DNA from: Chryseobacterium takakiae
GTDB taxonomy: Bacteria > Bacteroidota > Bacteroidia > Flavobacteriales > Weeksellaceae
DNA length: 64,000 nucleotides
Reading direction: 5' to 3'
Assembly (NCBI RefSeq): GCF_900129385.1
Contig: NZ_FQVO01000017.1
Coordinates: 1 to 64,000, forward strand
Below are positions 16,674 through 25,550 of the stretch, piece after piece. The translations under genes and the position numbers were made by a program. The notes under the pieces are model-generated. The model was not told the DNA's origin. It was given only the letters and a program-made list of their open reading frames with translations, and did not search any database. Each line of letters starts with the position of its first letter. The stretch's first letter is position 1.

Positions 16674-17804
16674 ATGTCAACACTTACATTTGCCGAAAAA
16701 ATTGCTCAAGCAGAGAATTTTTTACCGATTAACGGTACAGATTACATTGAGTTCTATGTAGGAAATGCAAAACAGGCTGCGCATTATTATAAAACCGCTT
16801 TCGGTTTCCAGTCTGTAGCATACGCCGGTCCTGAAACCGGTGTAAGAGATCGTGCTTCATACGTTCTTCAGCAGGGAAAAATCAGATTGGTGCTTACCAC
16901 AGGATTAAAATCTGATTCCCCGATTAACGAACACGTGAAAAAACATGGTGACGGGGTAAAAATTTTGGCACTTTGGGTGGATGACGCTTACAAAGCATTC
17001 GAAGAAACAACCAAAAGAGGCGGTAAACCTTATCTGGAGCCAGTAACCTTAACCGATGAAAACGGTGAAGTGAAAATGTCCGGAATCTACACGTATGGAG
17101 AAACCGTACACATGTTCATCGAAAGAAAAAATTATACAGGTCCTTTCATGCCCGGTTATGAAAAATGGGAAAGTGCTTACAATCCTGAAGAAGCAGGTTT
17201 GCTTTACGTTGACCACTGCGTAGGAAATGTAGACTGGAACAGAATGATCCCAACCGTAGAATGGTACGAAAAAGTAATGGGATTTGTAAATATCCTTTCT
17301 TTTGATGACAAGCAAATCAACACAGAATATTCTGCCCTGATGTCTAAAGTAATGTCAAACGGAAACGGATACGCAAAATTCCCGATCAACGAACCCGCTG
17401 AAGGGAAAAAGAAATCCCAGGTAGAAGAATATCTTGATTTTTATGAAGGAGAAGGAGTACAGCATATTGCCGTAGCAACAAAAGATATCATCCATACCGT
17501 AACAGAATTGAAGAAACGTGGCGTTGAATTCCTTTCTGCTCCACCGGAAGCTTATTACGATATGGTTCCTGAAAGAGTGGGACATATTGATGAAGATCTT
17601 AAGAAACTTCAGGAGTTAGGCATCCTTATTGATCATGATGAAGAAGGGTATTTATTGCAGATCTTTACAAAACCTGTGGAAGACCGCCCTACTCTTTTCT
17701 TTGAAATCATTGAAAGACACGGTGCACAAAGCTTCGGAGCTGGAAACTTTAAAGCATTGTTCGAAGCATTGGAAAGAGAACAGGAAAGAAGAGGAAATCT
17801 TTAA
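16674..17804 (+). CDS. hpd: 4-hydroxyphenylpyruvate dioxygenase
   Basis: A 376-residue Fe(II) dioxygenase that converts 4-hydroxyphenylpyruvate to homogentisate. The two vicinal-oxygen-chelate halves are visible; the expected metal ligands are in LLYVDHCVGNV, GVQHIAVATKDI and LFFEIIERHGAQSFG, the C-terminal helix GNFKALFEALE being typical of the family. It supplies the substrate of hmgA. A strong terminator lies 17 bp after the stop. Confidence 0.96.
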   Translation: MSTLTFAEKIAQAENFLPINGTDYIEFYVGNAKQAAHYYKTAFGFQSVAYAGPETGVRDRASYVLQQGKIRLVLTTGLKSDSPINEHVKKHGDGVKILALWVDDAYKAFEETTKRGGKPYLEPVTLTDENGEVKMSGIYTYGETVHMFIERKNYTGPFMPGYEKWESAYNPEEAGLLYVDHCVGNVDWNRMIPTVEWYEKVMGFVNILSFDDKQINTEYSALMSKVMSNGNGYAKFPINEPAEGKKKSQVEEYLDFYEGEGVQHIAVATKDIIHTVTELKKRGVEFLSAPPEAYYDMVPERVGHIDEDLKKLQELGILIDHDEEGYLLQIFTKPVEDRPTLFFEIIERHGAQSFGAGNFKALFEALEREQERRGNL

Positions 17805-17820
17805 TTTTAATAACAATATA

Positions 17821-17860
17821 AAGTTTTGTCAGGATCAAGAGTCTTGACAAAACTTTTTTA
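17821..17860 (+). terminator. Terminator after hpd
   Basis: An 11-bp perfect stem AAGTTTTGTCA / TGACAAAACTT with a 13-nt loop and a following T run. It ends 14 bp before the next start codon, so the next gene's transcript may begin inside or after it, or by read-through. Confidence 0.85.
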
Positions 17861-17873
17861 TAAGCACATCATT

Positions 17874-18356
17874 ATGAGGAAAACATTATTAGCAATTCTA
17901 TTTGCAGGAGCAATAGGTACTGTAAAAGCGCAGTACGGAACCATGGATCAGATTCTTACCCGGCTTGAAGAAAGATCGGGTGTCAACCAAAATCTGGAGT
18001 CCGTGAATATTGACGATAAAAAATTTGTTTTCATCAAAGATGAGGCAGACCACACGGAAAGGGATTTTATTATTATCAAGGGAAATAAAGCAACCTATGT
18101 AGAAATATTTGATGATAAGGCAACCGGGAAGAGTACTTCCAATGTTTTCTCTGGAGATATCATCAGAAAGAAAAACATTATCTCTCTTAGAGCAGACATG
18201 CTCGAAAATAAGAAAGTTCCTATTCCGCTTACCAAAACATTACTTTTAACCAAGCAGGACAATATCTTGTACCTGATTGATGTCAACACCAAAACCAGAT
18301 GGATTGACGAAGCAGCTCTTTCAGCTAACAAATCAAAAAATAAATCGAAAAAATAA
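17874..18356 (+). CDS. Exported hypothetical protein
   Basis: A 160-residue protein with a signal peptide (MRKTLLAILFAGAIGTVKAQ) and a Lys-rich C-terminus (SKNKSKK). The mature part contains KFVFIKDEADHTERDFIIIKG and alternates charged and hydrophobic residues as in beta-rich periplasmic proteins. I do not recognise a family. It lies between hpd and fahA, so its retention in the tyrosine cluster is notable. ATG 17874 is chosen for the signal peptide. Confidence 0.75.
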   Translation: MRKTLLAILFAGAIGTVKAQYGTMDQILTRLEERSGVNQNLESVNIDDKKFVFIKDEADHTERDFIIIKGNKATYVEIFDDKATGKSTSNVFSGDIIRKKNIISLRADMLENKKVPIPLTKTLLLTKQDNILYLIDVNTKTRWIDEAALSANKSKNKSKK

Positions 18357-18460
18357 ATATTTGAAATTTGAATAAGGTAAAGCTGAAACTCAGAACCCAA
18401 TTCAAATATTTTAATTAAAAATTGCAACGGGTTTGATAGAATCCACCTAAACTCTAAATT

Positions 18461-19708
18461 ATGAAATCATTTGTAGAATATTCATCAGATTCAGATTTTT
18501 CAATACATAATATTCCGTTCGGTGTAGCGGTTTTCAACAAAGAATATATTGGCTGCTGCACAAGAATCGGAGATCAGGTCATTGACTTGGCAACGCTTTA
18601 TGATTACGGATATTTTGAAGAAATTGAAGGTCTGATCGACAATATATTTGAAGCCTATACTTTAAACGAATTTATTGAATTGGGGAAACCAATAACCAAT
18701 GCGGTTCGTCAAAAAATTCAGGAGTTGCTGCAGGAAGATTCCATTTTGTCTAAAGACGAAAAAACGATTGAAGAAGCGTTCTATGATTTGGATAAAGTAA
18801 AAATGATGATGCCTGTACACATCCCGAATTATACCGATTTCTACAGCAGCATTGAGCATGCAACCAATGTTGGTAAAATGTTCAGAGATCCTGCCAATGC
18901 TTTATTGCCCAACTGGAAACATCTTCCTGTAGGATATCACGGAAGAGCATCTTCAATTGTTGTATCCGGAACAGAAATCAACCGTCCTAAAGGACAAACG
19001 AAGCCTGCCGATGTTGAAAAGCCTGTTTTCGGGCCTTCCAAACAGCTTGATTTTGAACTTGAAATGGCATTCATCATCAATAAAAATACGGAAATGGGAG
19101 AAAGTATTTCTACCCGGGAAGCAGAGGATGCTATTTTCGGAATGGTAATTTTCAACGACTGGTCGGCGAGAGACATCCAGTCATGGGAATATGTTCCATT
19201 AGGACCATTTTTGGCTAAAAATTTCGGATCTTCGGTTTCTCCGTGGGTTGTTACGCTTGAAGCATTGGAGCCTTTCAGAACTGCTTCTCCAAAACAGGAT
19301 CCTGAAGTACTGGAATATTTACAATTTGAAGGCGATAAAAATTATGATATCAACCTCGAAGTCTACATTCAGCCTGAAAACGGAGAACAAAATCTCATCT
19401 GTGAAAGTAATTACAAACACATGTACTGGAACATGACGCAGCAATTGGCGCATCATACGGTAAACGGATGTAATGTTGAGGTGGGCGATATGTACGCCAG
19501 CGGAACCATTTCAGGAAGTGATCCGAAATCTTTCGGGTCTATGCTCGAACTGACATGGAGAGGCCAGAATCCTATCACTTTAAGCAACGGCGAAGAAAGA
19601 AAATTCATCAATGATAATGATACCGTAACGATGAAGGCCTGGGCTGAGAAAGACGGCGTAAGAGTGGGCTTTGGTGAAGTTTCAGGTAAAATTATTCCTG
19701 CTAAATAA
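18461..19708 (+). CDS. fahA: Fumarylacetoacetase
   Basis: A 415-residue fumarylacetoacetate hydrolase, the last step of tyrosine breakdown, giving fumarate and acetoacetate. Seen: the N-terminal FAH domain start, FYSSIEHATNVGKMFRD with the expected catalytic Asp/His region, LPVGYHGRASSIVVSGT, and FELEMAFII followed by NDWSARDIQ. No maleylacetoacetate isomerase gene is found in this window, so either it lies elsewhere or isomerisation occurs by another route. Confidence 0.95.
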   Translation: MKSFVEYSSDSDFSIHNIPFGVAVFNKEYIGCCTRIGDQVIDLATLYDYGYFEEIEGLIDNIFEAYTLNEFIELGKPITNAVRQKIQELLQEDSILSKDEKTIEEAFYDLDKVKMMMPVHIPNYTDFYSSIEHATNVGKMFRDPANALLPNWKHLPVGYHGRASSIVVSGTEINRPKGQTKPADVEKPVFGPSKQLDFELEMAFIINKNTEMGESISTREAEDAIFGMVIFNDWSARDIQSWEYVPLGPFLAKNFGSSVSPWVVTLEALEPFRTASPKQDPEVLEYLQFEGDKNYDINLEVYIQPENGEQNLICESNYKHMYWNMTQQLAHHTVNGCNVEVGDMYASGTISGSDPKSFGSMLELTWRGQNPITLSNGEERKFINDNDTVTMKAWAEKDGVRVGFGEVSGKIIPAK

Positions 19709-19732
19709 TTGTAAATTTAAACAAATCATAAA

Positions 19733-19836
19733 GATGCTTCGACTTCGCTCAGCATGACACCGCTACAAAATGCTCTTAAAACGTAATGTTTATCAAGGAA
19801 GTATTAGAAATGTCATGCTGAGCTTGTCGAAGCATC
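19733..19836. repeat. Inverted GATGCTTCGAC repeat pair
   Basis: GATGCTTCGACTTCGCTCAG.. (19733-19759) and its near-complement TGTCATGCTGAGCTTGTCGA.. (19811-19836) form a roughly 26-bp inverted pair with about 50 bp between arms, in the fahA/flavin reductase gap. This sequence word is widely dispersed in Bacteroidota intergenic DNA. It could form a long hairpin at the fahA transcript end, but there is no T run. Confidence 0.8.
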
Positions 19837-19870
19837 TCTTTTAAGTATATACTTTTAGTATTAAGCAAAC

Positions 19871-20692
19871 ATGAAAACACTTATTCCATCCGAAATAACA
19901 TCTGTACAGCTGCAGACCGTAATGCAGACGGCCATTTCGCCACGTCCGATTGCGCTGGCTTCAACGGTTGATGCAAACGGCAATAGCAATTTATCACCGT
20001 TCAGCTTTTTTAATATGTTCAGCACCGTCCCTCCGATTCTGATTTTTTCTCCCTCGAGAAGAGTGCGTGATAATACCACAAAACATACACTGGAAAATAT
20101 TCTGCAGGTTCCTGAAGTTGTGATCGGGACCGTAAATTTCCCAATCGTTCAGCAGATTTCATTAGCCTCCACCGAATATGGTGATGGTGTGAATGAATTT
20201 ATTAAAGCCGGACTGACGATGAAAGACGCCGATCTTATTCAGCCTAAATTAATTGAAGAATGTCCCGTGAATTTTGAATGTAAAGTTCTGGAAGTAAAAC
20301 CGTTGGGAGATCAGGGTGGCGCAGGGAATCTTGTCATTTGTGAAGTACAGAAAATTCATATCAGGGAAGAATATCTGAATGAGGAGGGAAATCTTGATCA
20401 GGCAAAGCTTGATATGGTAGCACGTTTAGGAAGCAACTGGTATTCACGAAATAACGAAAATAATCTTTTTGAAGTTCCCAAACCATTGGTAACCAAAGGA
20501 ATCGGGTTTGATCTTCTTCCTGATGAAATTAAGTTAAGTAAAATATTTACTGGAAATGATCTAGGAATGCTGGCTAATGTAGAAATTTTGCCGGAAGGGG
20601 ATTATCATAGTGATGAAGAGATACACAAAAATGCACAAAAACTGTTGTTGGAAAACAAAATTGATGATGCGTGGAGGCATTTAATTAAATAA
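19871..20692 (+). CDS. Flavin reductase-like split-barrel protein
   Basis: A 273-residue FMN-binding split-barrel protein of the flavin reductase-like (DIM6/NTAB) family. Seen: the substrate/FMN loop SPRPIALASTVDANGNSNLS, FFNMFSTVPPILIFSPSRR and the segment CPVNFECKVLEVKPLG. It may bind or reduce FMN; the substrate is unknown. It is the last gene on this strand after fahA, suggesting a supporting role in aromatic degradation (inference from position). Confidence 0.87.
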   Translation: MKTLIPSEITSVQLQTVMQTAISPRPIALASTVDANGNSNLSPFSFFNMFSTVPPILIFSPSRRVRDNTTKHTLENILQVPEVVIGTVNFPIVQQISLASTEYGDGVNEFIKAGLTMKDADLIQPKLIEECPVNFECKVLEVKPLGDQGGAGNLVICEVQKIHIREEYLNEEGNLDQAKLDMVARLGSNWYSRNNENNLFEVPKPLVTKGIGFDLLPDEIKLSKIFTGNDLGMLANVEILPEGDYHSDEEIHKNAQKLLLENKIDDAWRHLIK

Positions 20693-20694
20693 AA

Positions 20695-20720
20695 AAAGGA
20701 GTGAAAATTTTCACTCCTTT
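20695..20720 (-). terminator. Terminator of the GG-leader peptide gene
   Basis: A 26-nt perfect palindrome, AAAGGAGTGAAAA/TTTTCACTCCTTT, has its T run on the minus strand. It therefore best terminates the small peptide gene, while also lying 3 bp after the flavin reductase stop. Confidence 0.75.
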
Positions 20721-20736
20721 CTTATACTCTAAAAGT

Positions 20737-20928
20737 TTAGTAGCAACACTGGCCTTGACTTTCAGTACCATAATTTGTACAAGGTGGGGCAATGCATCTT
20801 CCGGATCCGTCACTTAAATAGTTAGCATAACAGATACCGGAACAAGTTGTTACCGGTCCTCCTCCCACAATATGTCTTTGGGATTCTCTGCTTAGCTTCT
20901 GTCCATTTTTTAATTTTGAATTTTTCAT
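20737..20928 (-). CDS. Cys-rich double-glycine leader peptide (bacteriocin-like)
   Basis: A 63-residue peptide with a leader MKNSKLKNGQKLSRESQRHI ending in VGGG (residues 21-24), the double-glycine cleavage signature of peptides exported by peptidase-containing ABC transporters. The predicted core (from about residue 24) has six Cys: C29, C32, C45, C50, C61, C62, plus Gly, Ser and Asn, ending QCCY. It could be a bacteriocin-like or RiPP precursor or a signalling peptide. No transporter or modification enzyme is adjacent. A terminator follows. Both the start and the reading frame are supported by the leader. Confidence 0.8.
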   Translation of the reverse strand: MKNSKLKNGQKLSRESQRHIVGGGPVTTCSGICYANYLSDGSGRCIAPPCTNYGTESQGQCCY

Positions 20929-21024
20929 AATAATTTGATGTATTGGTTTTATAAGTCACTAATTTATGAAAAAAACCAAATAAAATATTAAATACATTAA
21001 ATTTTAACATATTCACTATATTTT

Positions 21025-21864
21025 TCACATTTTATTCGAGATAAAATCAATACACTTTGAAACAGCATCATTCAGATAGAATGGGAGTTTATCATTTTCC
21101 CACGGTTCTTTTGCACCAAAAGTATGGTCTGCATTTTCAATTAAGTACAGTTCGGAATTCGGATGTAAAATATGGAGGTGTTCTGCATTTTTTACATTGA
21201 CGCTTTCATCATGTGTTCCGTGAATAATAAGAAAATGCGCTTTAGCCATTTCGGTTGCTCGTTCCACATCAAAACGGTGTATATCCTTTTCATAATCTTC
21301 ATAAAACTGGTAATAATGAGGCATTTCCTGTTTCGTTCGGCCATTCGTAACAAAATAAACACCTGACTTTTTCCACTGCTCAAAAGCTTCGTTTTTTGGA
21401 AAACGGTCCAGAGAATCTACACTTGCCAAAGTGATCAGTCCATTGATTCTTTCATCTTCATAGGTTTTAAGAATGGAAATCCCTCCTCCTCTGCTATGCC
21501 CGATTAAAATGATTTTCTGCTCATCAACATTATCATATGTACTGAAATAATCGATGACAACGCCAAGGTCGGAAAGTTCTTTTGAATAATTATTGTTTCC
21601 GAAAGCTTCGAGATCAGCGAAATTATGAGGATCATCAATAGTAGTTCCGTTGTGTGAAAAATTAAACTTCACGAAGAAAAAACCTGCTTCTGCAAATTTT
21701 TCTGCCATTAAGTTCCATGCTCCCCAGTCTTTATATCCTTTATAGCCATGAACAAAAACAACCAACGGAAGTTTTTCTATGTTTTCAGGATAAAATATAT
21801 CCGCAAGAAAATTTTTGGTTTCGGGATTTGAAATAATAATATTCTGCTTTTTTATGACCTTCAT
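21025..21864 (-). CDS. Alpha/beta hydrolase
   Basis: A 279-residue alpha/beta hydrolase without a signal peptide. Seen: VFVHGYKGYKDWGAW as the oxyanion region, the nucleophile elbow GHSRGGG, an acid in HGTHDESV and the catalytic His in ENADHTFGA near the C-terminus. Substrate unknown; the layout resembles dienelactone-hydrolase-like or acyl-peptidase-like esterases. Convergence or cotranscription with neighbours is unclear. Confidence 0.87.
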   Translation of the reverse strand: MKVIKKQNIIISNPETKNFLADIFYPENIEKLPLVVFVHGYKGYKDWGAWNLMAEKFAEAGFFFVKFNFSHNGTTIDDPHNFADLEAFGNNNYSKELSDLGVVIDYFSTYDNVDEQKIILIGHSRGGGISILKTYEDERINGLITLASVDSLDRFPKNEAFEQWKKSGVYFVTNGRTKQEMPHYYQFYEDYEKDIHRFDVERATEMAKAHFLIIHGTHDESVNVKNAEHLHILHPNSELYLIENADHTFGAKEPWENDKLPFYLNDAVSKCIDFISNKM

Positions 21865-22021
21865 TTTATTCTCTTTAATTCTTACAGATCATGTGGATTA
21901 TTTTAATTAAAAAAGTGACACATTAGCTTGAGTTTGCAAAAGCAAATTTACTTTTAGATCTGATTACATTTAATTTCACTTAAAAATAGTACAAATAGAA
22001 ATAAACACAAAGTAAAAATCT

Positions 22022-22029
22022 TATTTTTG
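22022..22029 (+). promoter_or_regulatory. -7 box TATTTTTG abutting the HipA-like start
   Basis: The -7 consensus match ends 4 nt before the ATG at 22034, implying a leaderless mRNA. No TTG at the -33 spacing. Confidence 0.5.
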
Positions 22030-22033
22030 CGGT

Positions 22034-22807
22034 ATGTTGGATTTAAGAACGGTCACCGTCATGCGTTATATTCTGCCCCTTCGGGAAGGAGGTTCCCTTC
22101 CTGCTTTGGCAGAAGCGGATGATGATTTCAAATATGTTTTAAAATTCCGTGGTGCAGGTCATGGAGTTAAAATGTTGATATCAGAACTTTTAGGTGGAAA
22201 AATTACAGAAGCGTTGGGGTTACAAATTCCTGAGCTGGTTTTTGTAAATCTTGATGTGGATTTCGGGAGAACGGAAGCGGATGAAGAAATTCAGGATTTG
22301 CTAAAATTTTCAGAAGGACTGAATCTAGGACTGCATTATCTTTCCGAATCTATCGCCTATGATCCTAGTGTCAAGATTGATCCGTTGCTGGCTTCAAAAA
22401 TTGTCTGGCTGGACGCTTTCATCACCAATATCGACCGTACTTTCAGGAATACGAATCTTCTGATGTGGCATAAAGAATTGTGGGTGATTGACAACGGCGC
22501 GTCCTTTTACTTCCACCATTCGTGGCAGAATTTTGATGCTGCTGCAAAAACACCTTTCAAATACGTCAAAGATCACGTTCTTCTGCCTCAGGCAACAAAA
22601 CTGGATGAAGCAGACCAGTTCGCGAAAAAAGTTTTAAATGAAAATATTTTCCGCGACATGGTAAAGCTCATTCCGGAAGACTGGCTTCATTGGAACGACG
22701 CCGATGAAAGCCCTGAAGAAATCCGTGAAATTTATTTTAATTTCCTGAAAACACGACTGGAACATTCTGAAATCTTTTTAAACGAAGCCAAAAATGCAAG
22801 AGGATAA
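22034..22807 (+). CDS. HipA-family kinase (compact type)
   Basis: A 257-residue HipA-like kinase, much shorter than the classic HipA toxin (about 440 residues) and lacking its N-terminal extension. Candidate kinase residues are K37 in KYVLKFRG (ATP lysine), D134 and N139/N141 in NIDRTFRNTN (catalytic loop) and D153 in WVIDNG (metal site). No HipB-like antitoxin is adjacent. The next gene, a DUF3037 protein, overlaps it by 14 bp, an association I recall from many other bacteria. Whether the kinase targets a tRNA synthetase, as HipA does, is unknown. A -7 box lies just before the start. Confidence 0.83.
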   Translation: MLDLRTVTVMRYILPLREGGSLPALAEADDDFKYVLKFRGAGHGVKMLISELLGGKITEALGLQIPELVFVNLDVDFGRTEADEEIQDLLKFSEGLNLGLHYLSESIAYDPSVKIDPLLASKIVWLDAFITNIDRTFRNTNLLMWHKELWVIDNGASFYFHHSWQNFDAAAKTPFKYVKDHVLLPQATKLDEADQFAKKVLNENIFRDMVKLIPEDWLHWNDADESPEEIREIYFNFLKTRLEHSEIFLNEAKNARG

Positions 22808-23177
22808 AATTTACGAATACGCCGTTATACGCTTGGTTCCCAAGGTTGAAAGAGAAGAATTTTTCAACATCGGACTGATTATGTTTTCAAAAAAGGAAAA
22901 ATATATCAGGGTTGGTTATCATCTGTGTCAGGATAAATTCAGGTTAATGCGAAGCAAGCTTGATTATGATGACGTTGTCCAAAATCTTAAAAGTTTCCAG
23001 AAAATTGCAGACGGAGATCAGGACGGCGGACCGATTGCACAGTTGGATATTCCGGAGCGCTTCCGGTGGCTGACAGCGGTAAGGAGTTCTGTGGTACAGA
23101 CTTCAAGACCTCATCCTGGTAAATCGAAAGATCTTGAGCAGACTTTTGAAAAGCTTTTTGAGGAACTCGTTCTTTAA
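22794..23177 (+). CDS. DUF3037 protein, partner of HipA-like kinase
   Basis: A 127-residue DUF3037 protein. Seen: YEYAVIRLVPKVEREEFFNI near the N-terminus and IGLIMFSKKEKYI, the family core. It begins inside the kinase gene (14-bp overlap, different frame), so the two are translationally coupled and their products likely act together. It could be the substrate, an inhibitor or a structural partner of the kinase. It has no helix-turn-helix, so it is not a HipB-like repressor. Confidence 0.85.
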   Translation: MQEDKIYEYAVIRLVPKVEREEFFNIGLIMFSKKEKYIRVGYHLCQDKFRLMRSKLDYDDVVQNLKSFQKIADGDQDGGPIAQLDIPERFRWLTAVRSSVVQTSRPHPGKSKDLEQTFEKLFEELVL

Positions 23178-23252
23178 GCTCTGCTAAAAAATACCGTTTT
23201 GGTAAAGTTTTTGAGGGGTTTGAAAACGAGTAACTCAGCAATAATAGATTCT

Positions 23253-24275
23253 ATGAACTTTTCCACGAACCATACATTATTCAGCAGGTTTATGATCAAC
23301 CTGCTTATTGTTTTCTCCTTAAGTATTTACCAAATCAGTTATGCCCAGGATCTGCCGGAAACAAAAATTCCTCCCAGCACATTGCTCCCGGAAAAGACAC
23401 TTTTCTCCCCAAATATTATTTATAAAACAAATAGCCAGGGAACACCGGTTTCATTAGATATATACAGGCCCAAAACTAGTACATCCGGAAAATTGCCTGT
23501 AGTGATATATGTACACGGCGGAGCCTGGGCAAAAGGAGATAAGATCGTAAGGGCTAATAATTACATTGAAAGTTTCATATTAAAACTGGTAGAAAAAAAT
23601 TTCGCAGTCATCAGCATTGAATATACATTAGTAAGTGACAAAATACACTTCCCAATACCTATTGAAGACACTAAAGATGCGGTACGATGGATAAGAAAAA
23701 ATGCGGAAAAGTATCATTTTGATGAAAATAATATAGGATTTTTCGGAGTTTCATCCGGAGCACATCTGTCGCTGCTTGCCGCATATACGGATGACAGCGA
23801 ATATACCGGAAGCCAGGAACTTTCAGCATATTCCGCGAAGGTGAATTATGTGGTAGATAATTTTGGCCCGACGGATCTGAATAAACTTCTCCATACAAGA
23901 TTGGGAAAAGCTCCGGTGGCGGTAGTCGGACTTTTCTTTAAACCGATTGTAGAAATCCGGGAAAAGCTTGTGTACGGAATTTCGGGCTACGATATTAATA
24001 AAGAAAAAAGAAAAGCGATTGATTATCTTGAAACCGTTTCTCCAGTAAATGATACTGAAAACGGCGTTCCCACATTAATTTTGCATGGAAATAAAGACAA
24101 AGTTGCTCCTTTAAAACATTCTAAAAAGCTCATGCGAAAACTCAACAAATTTAATATAGAAAACCAGCTGATAGTTGTAGAAGACGGAATACATGGATTT
24201 GGGAACACCGATAAAGCTTACTTGGATCAGCTTACTGATGATATGCTGAACTTTGTCATGAAGCATCAAAAATAA
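23253..24275 (+). CDS. Exported alpha/beta hydrolase (esterase/lipase family)
   Basis: A 340-residue carboxylesterase-like alpha/beta hydrolase with an N-terminal signal segment (INLLIVFSLSIYQISYAQ). Seen: oxyanion motif YVHGGAWAKGD, elbow GFFGVSSGAHLSL, catalytic Asp in LHGNKDKVAP and His in EDGIHGFG. The layout fits hormone-sensitive-lipase or BD-FAE-type esterases. The ATG at 23253 is chosen; one at 23292 would start right at the hydrophobic stretch. Substrate unknown. Confidence 0.85.
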   Translation: MNFSTNHTLFSRFMINLLIVFSLSIYQISYAQDLPETKIPPSTLLPEKTLFSPNIIYKTNSQGTPVSLDIYRPKTSTSGKLPVVIYVHGGAWAKGDKIVRANNYIESFILKLVEKNFAVISIEYTLVSDKIHFPIPIEDTKDAVRWIRKNAEKYHFDENNIGFFGVSSGAHLSLLAAYTDDSEYTGSQELSAYSAKVNYVVDNFGPTDLNKLLHTRLGKAPVAVVGLFFKPIVEIREKLVYGISGYDINKEKRKAIDYLETVSPVNDTENGVPTLILHGNKDKVAPLKHSKKLMRKLNKFNIENQLIVVEDGIHGFGNTDKAYLDQLTDDMLNFVMKHQK

Positions 24276-24342
24276 TTTTCAGATTTAATTTTAACTAATG
24301 TGGTATTCCTTCATCCAAAGTCTGAATGCAAAACCATGTAAG

Positions 24343-25431
24343 ATGAAATTAAAACCTTTACTTATTATTTATACCTGTTTCTCCTTGATCGCCTGTAGCC
24401 AGAACGATTCTGAAATTGAAAATGCACCAACTGAAAATCCCACATCCACAGAAGCCATGTATTTCCCTCCTTCCGGAAGCGATATTTGGGAGACCAAATC
24501 TATTTCTTCATTAGGGTGGCATCAGGATAAAGTTCAGGATTTGCTGAATTACCTTCAGCAGAAAAATTCCAAAAGCTTTATGATTCTTCAAAACGGCAGA
24601 ATTGTCATGGAACATTATTTTTCGGGACACACAGCTTCCACACCCTGGTATTGGGCTAGTGCCGGAAAAACGTTAACCTCAACCGTTACCGGAATTGCCG
24701 AGCAGGAAGGCTTCATCAATATCAACAATAAAGTTTCAGCATACATTGGAACCGGCTGGACGAGTGCTCCTTTAGCCAAAGAAAATCTCATTACCTGCAG
24801 AAACCTGTTGACCATGACTTCCGGGCTGGATGACAGTCTGGGAGATAATGTGAGTCCGGCCAATTTACAATATAAGGCTGATGCTGGAACACGATGGGCC
24901 TATCACAATGTGTATGTTAAACTTCAGGATGTTGTTGCAGCTGCTACAGGGCAAACATGGACACAATATTTTAATACAAAACTACGAGACAAAATCGGGA
25001 TGACGGGAAGCTGGATTCAAAGCGGCGACAACAGCGTGTACTGGAGCACCACCAGAAGCATGGCACGTTTCGGATTAATGGCTTTAAATAATGGGAATTG
25101 GAATGGCAACCAAATCGTTAATCCTGCGTATTTTCAAAATGCGGTCAATTCTTCCCAAAATATCAATTTAGCGTACGGATATCTTTGGTGGCTCAACGGA
25201 AAATCGAGCTATCATCTTCCGCAGACCCAATTTCAGTTTAACGGCAAACTGATTCCAAGTGCTCCGAATGATATGTTTTGTGCTTTGGGAAAAAACGACC
25301 AGAAAATTTATGTGGTTCCAAGCAAAAAACTGGTCATCATCAGAATGGGCGATGCCGCGGATAATGTAAATCTTGCTTTGTCTGATTTTGATGATGTGTT
25401 ATGGCAAAAAATCAATGTGTTGATTGATTAA
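24343..25431 (+). CDS. Beta-lactamase-family serine hydrolase lipoprotein
   Basis: A 362-residue class C beta-lactamase/penicillin-binding-type serine hydrolase. Seen: lipobox LIAC near residue 19, SXXK motif in ASAGKTLTSTV, YXN motif in YHNVYVK. The start ATG at 24343 gives the lipoprotein signal; an upstream in-frame ATG at 24298 does not. Such proteins are mostly esterases or peptidases, not resistance enzymes. A terminator-like palindrome lies 60 bp downstream. Confidence 0.87.
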   Translation: MKLKPLLIIYTCFSLIACSQNDSEIENAPTENPTSTEAMYFPPSGSDIWETKSISSLGWHQDKVQDLLNYLQQKNSKSFMILQNGRIVMEHYFSGHTASTPWYWASAGKTLTSTVTGIAEQEGFININNKVSAYIGTGWTSAPLAKENLITCRNLLTMTSGLDDSLGDNVSPANLQYKADAGTRWAYHNVYVKLQDVVAAATGQTWTQYFNTKLRDKIGMTGSWIQSGDNSVYWSTTRSMARFGLMALNNGNWNGNQIVNPAYFQNAVNSSQNINLAYGYLWWLNGKSSYHLPQTQFQFNGKLIPSAPNDMFCALGKNDQKIYVVPSKKLVIIRMGDAADNVNLALSDFDDVLWQKINVLID

Positions 25432-25490
25432 AAACCGAACGCTGAATATGCGATAAATGTTTTACTGTTTACCCATATTTAGTTCATAAA

Positions 25491-25523
25491 AAAGCTTTGC
25501 CGAATACATTTTTGCAAAGCTTT
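25491..25523. terminator. Bidirectional terminator
   Basis: A 10-bp stem AAAGCTTTGC / GCAAAGCTTT with a 13-nt loop and A/T flanks, between the convergent serine hydrolase and esterase genes. Confidence 0.75.
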
Positions 25524-25550
25524 TATCTAATTTTCTGAATTTAAAAACGT

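Noticed and set aside
19733..19836. Inverted GATGCTTCGAC pair as a possible insertion sequence end
   Set aside because: No transposase lies between or next to the arms; the word is a common dispersed repeat.
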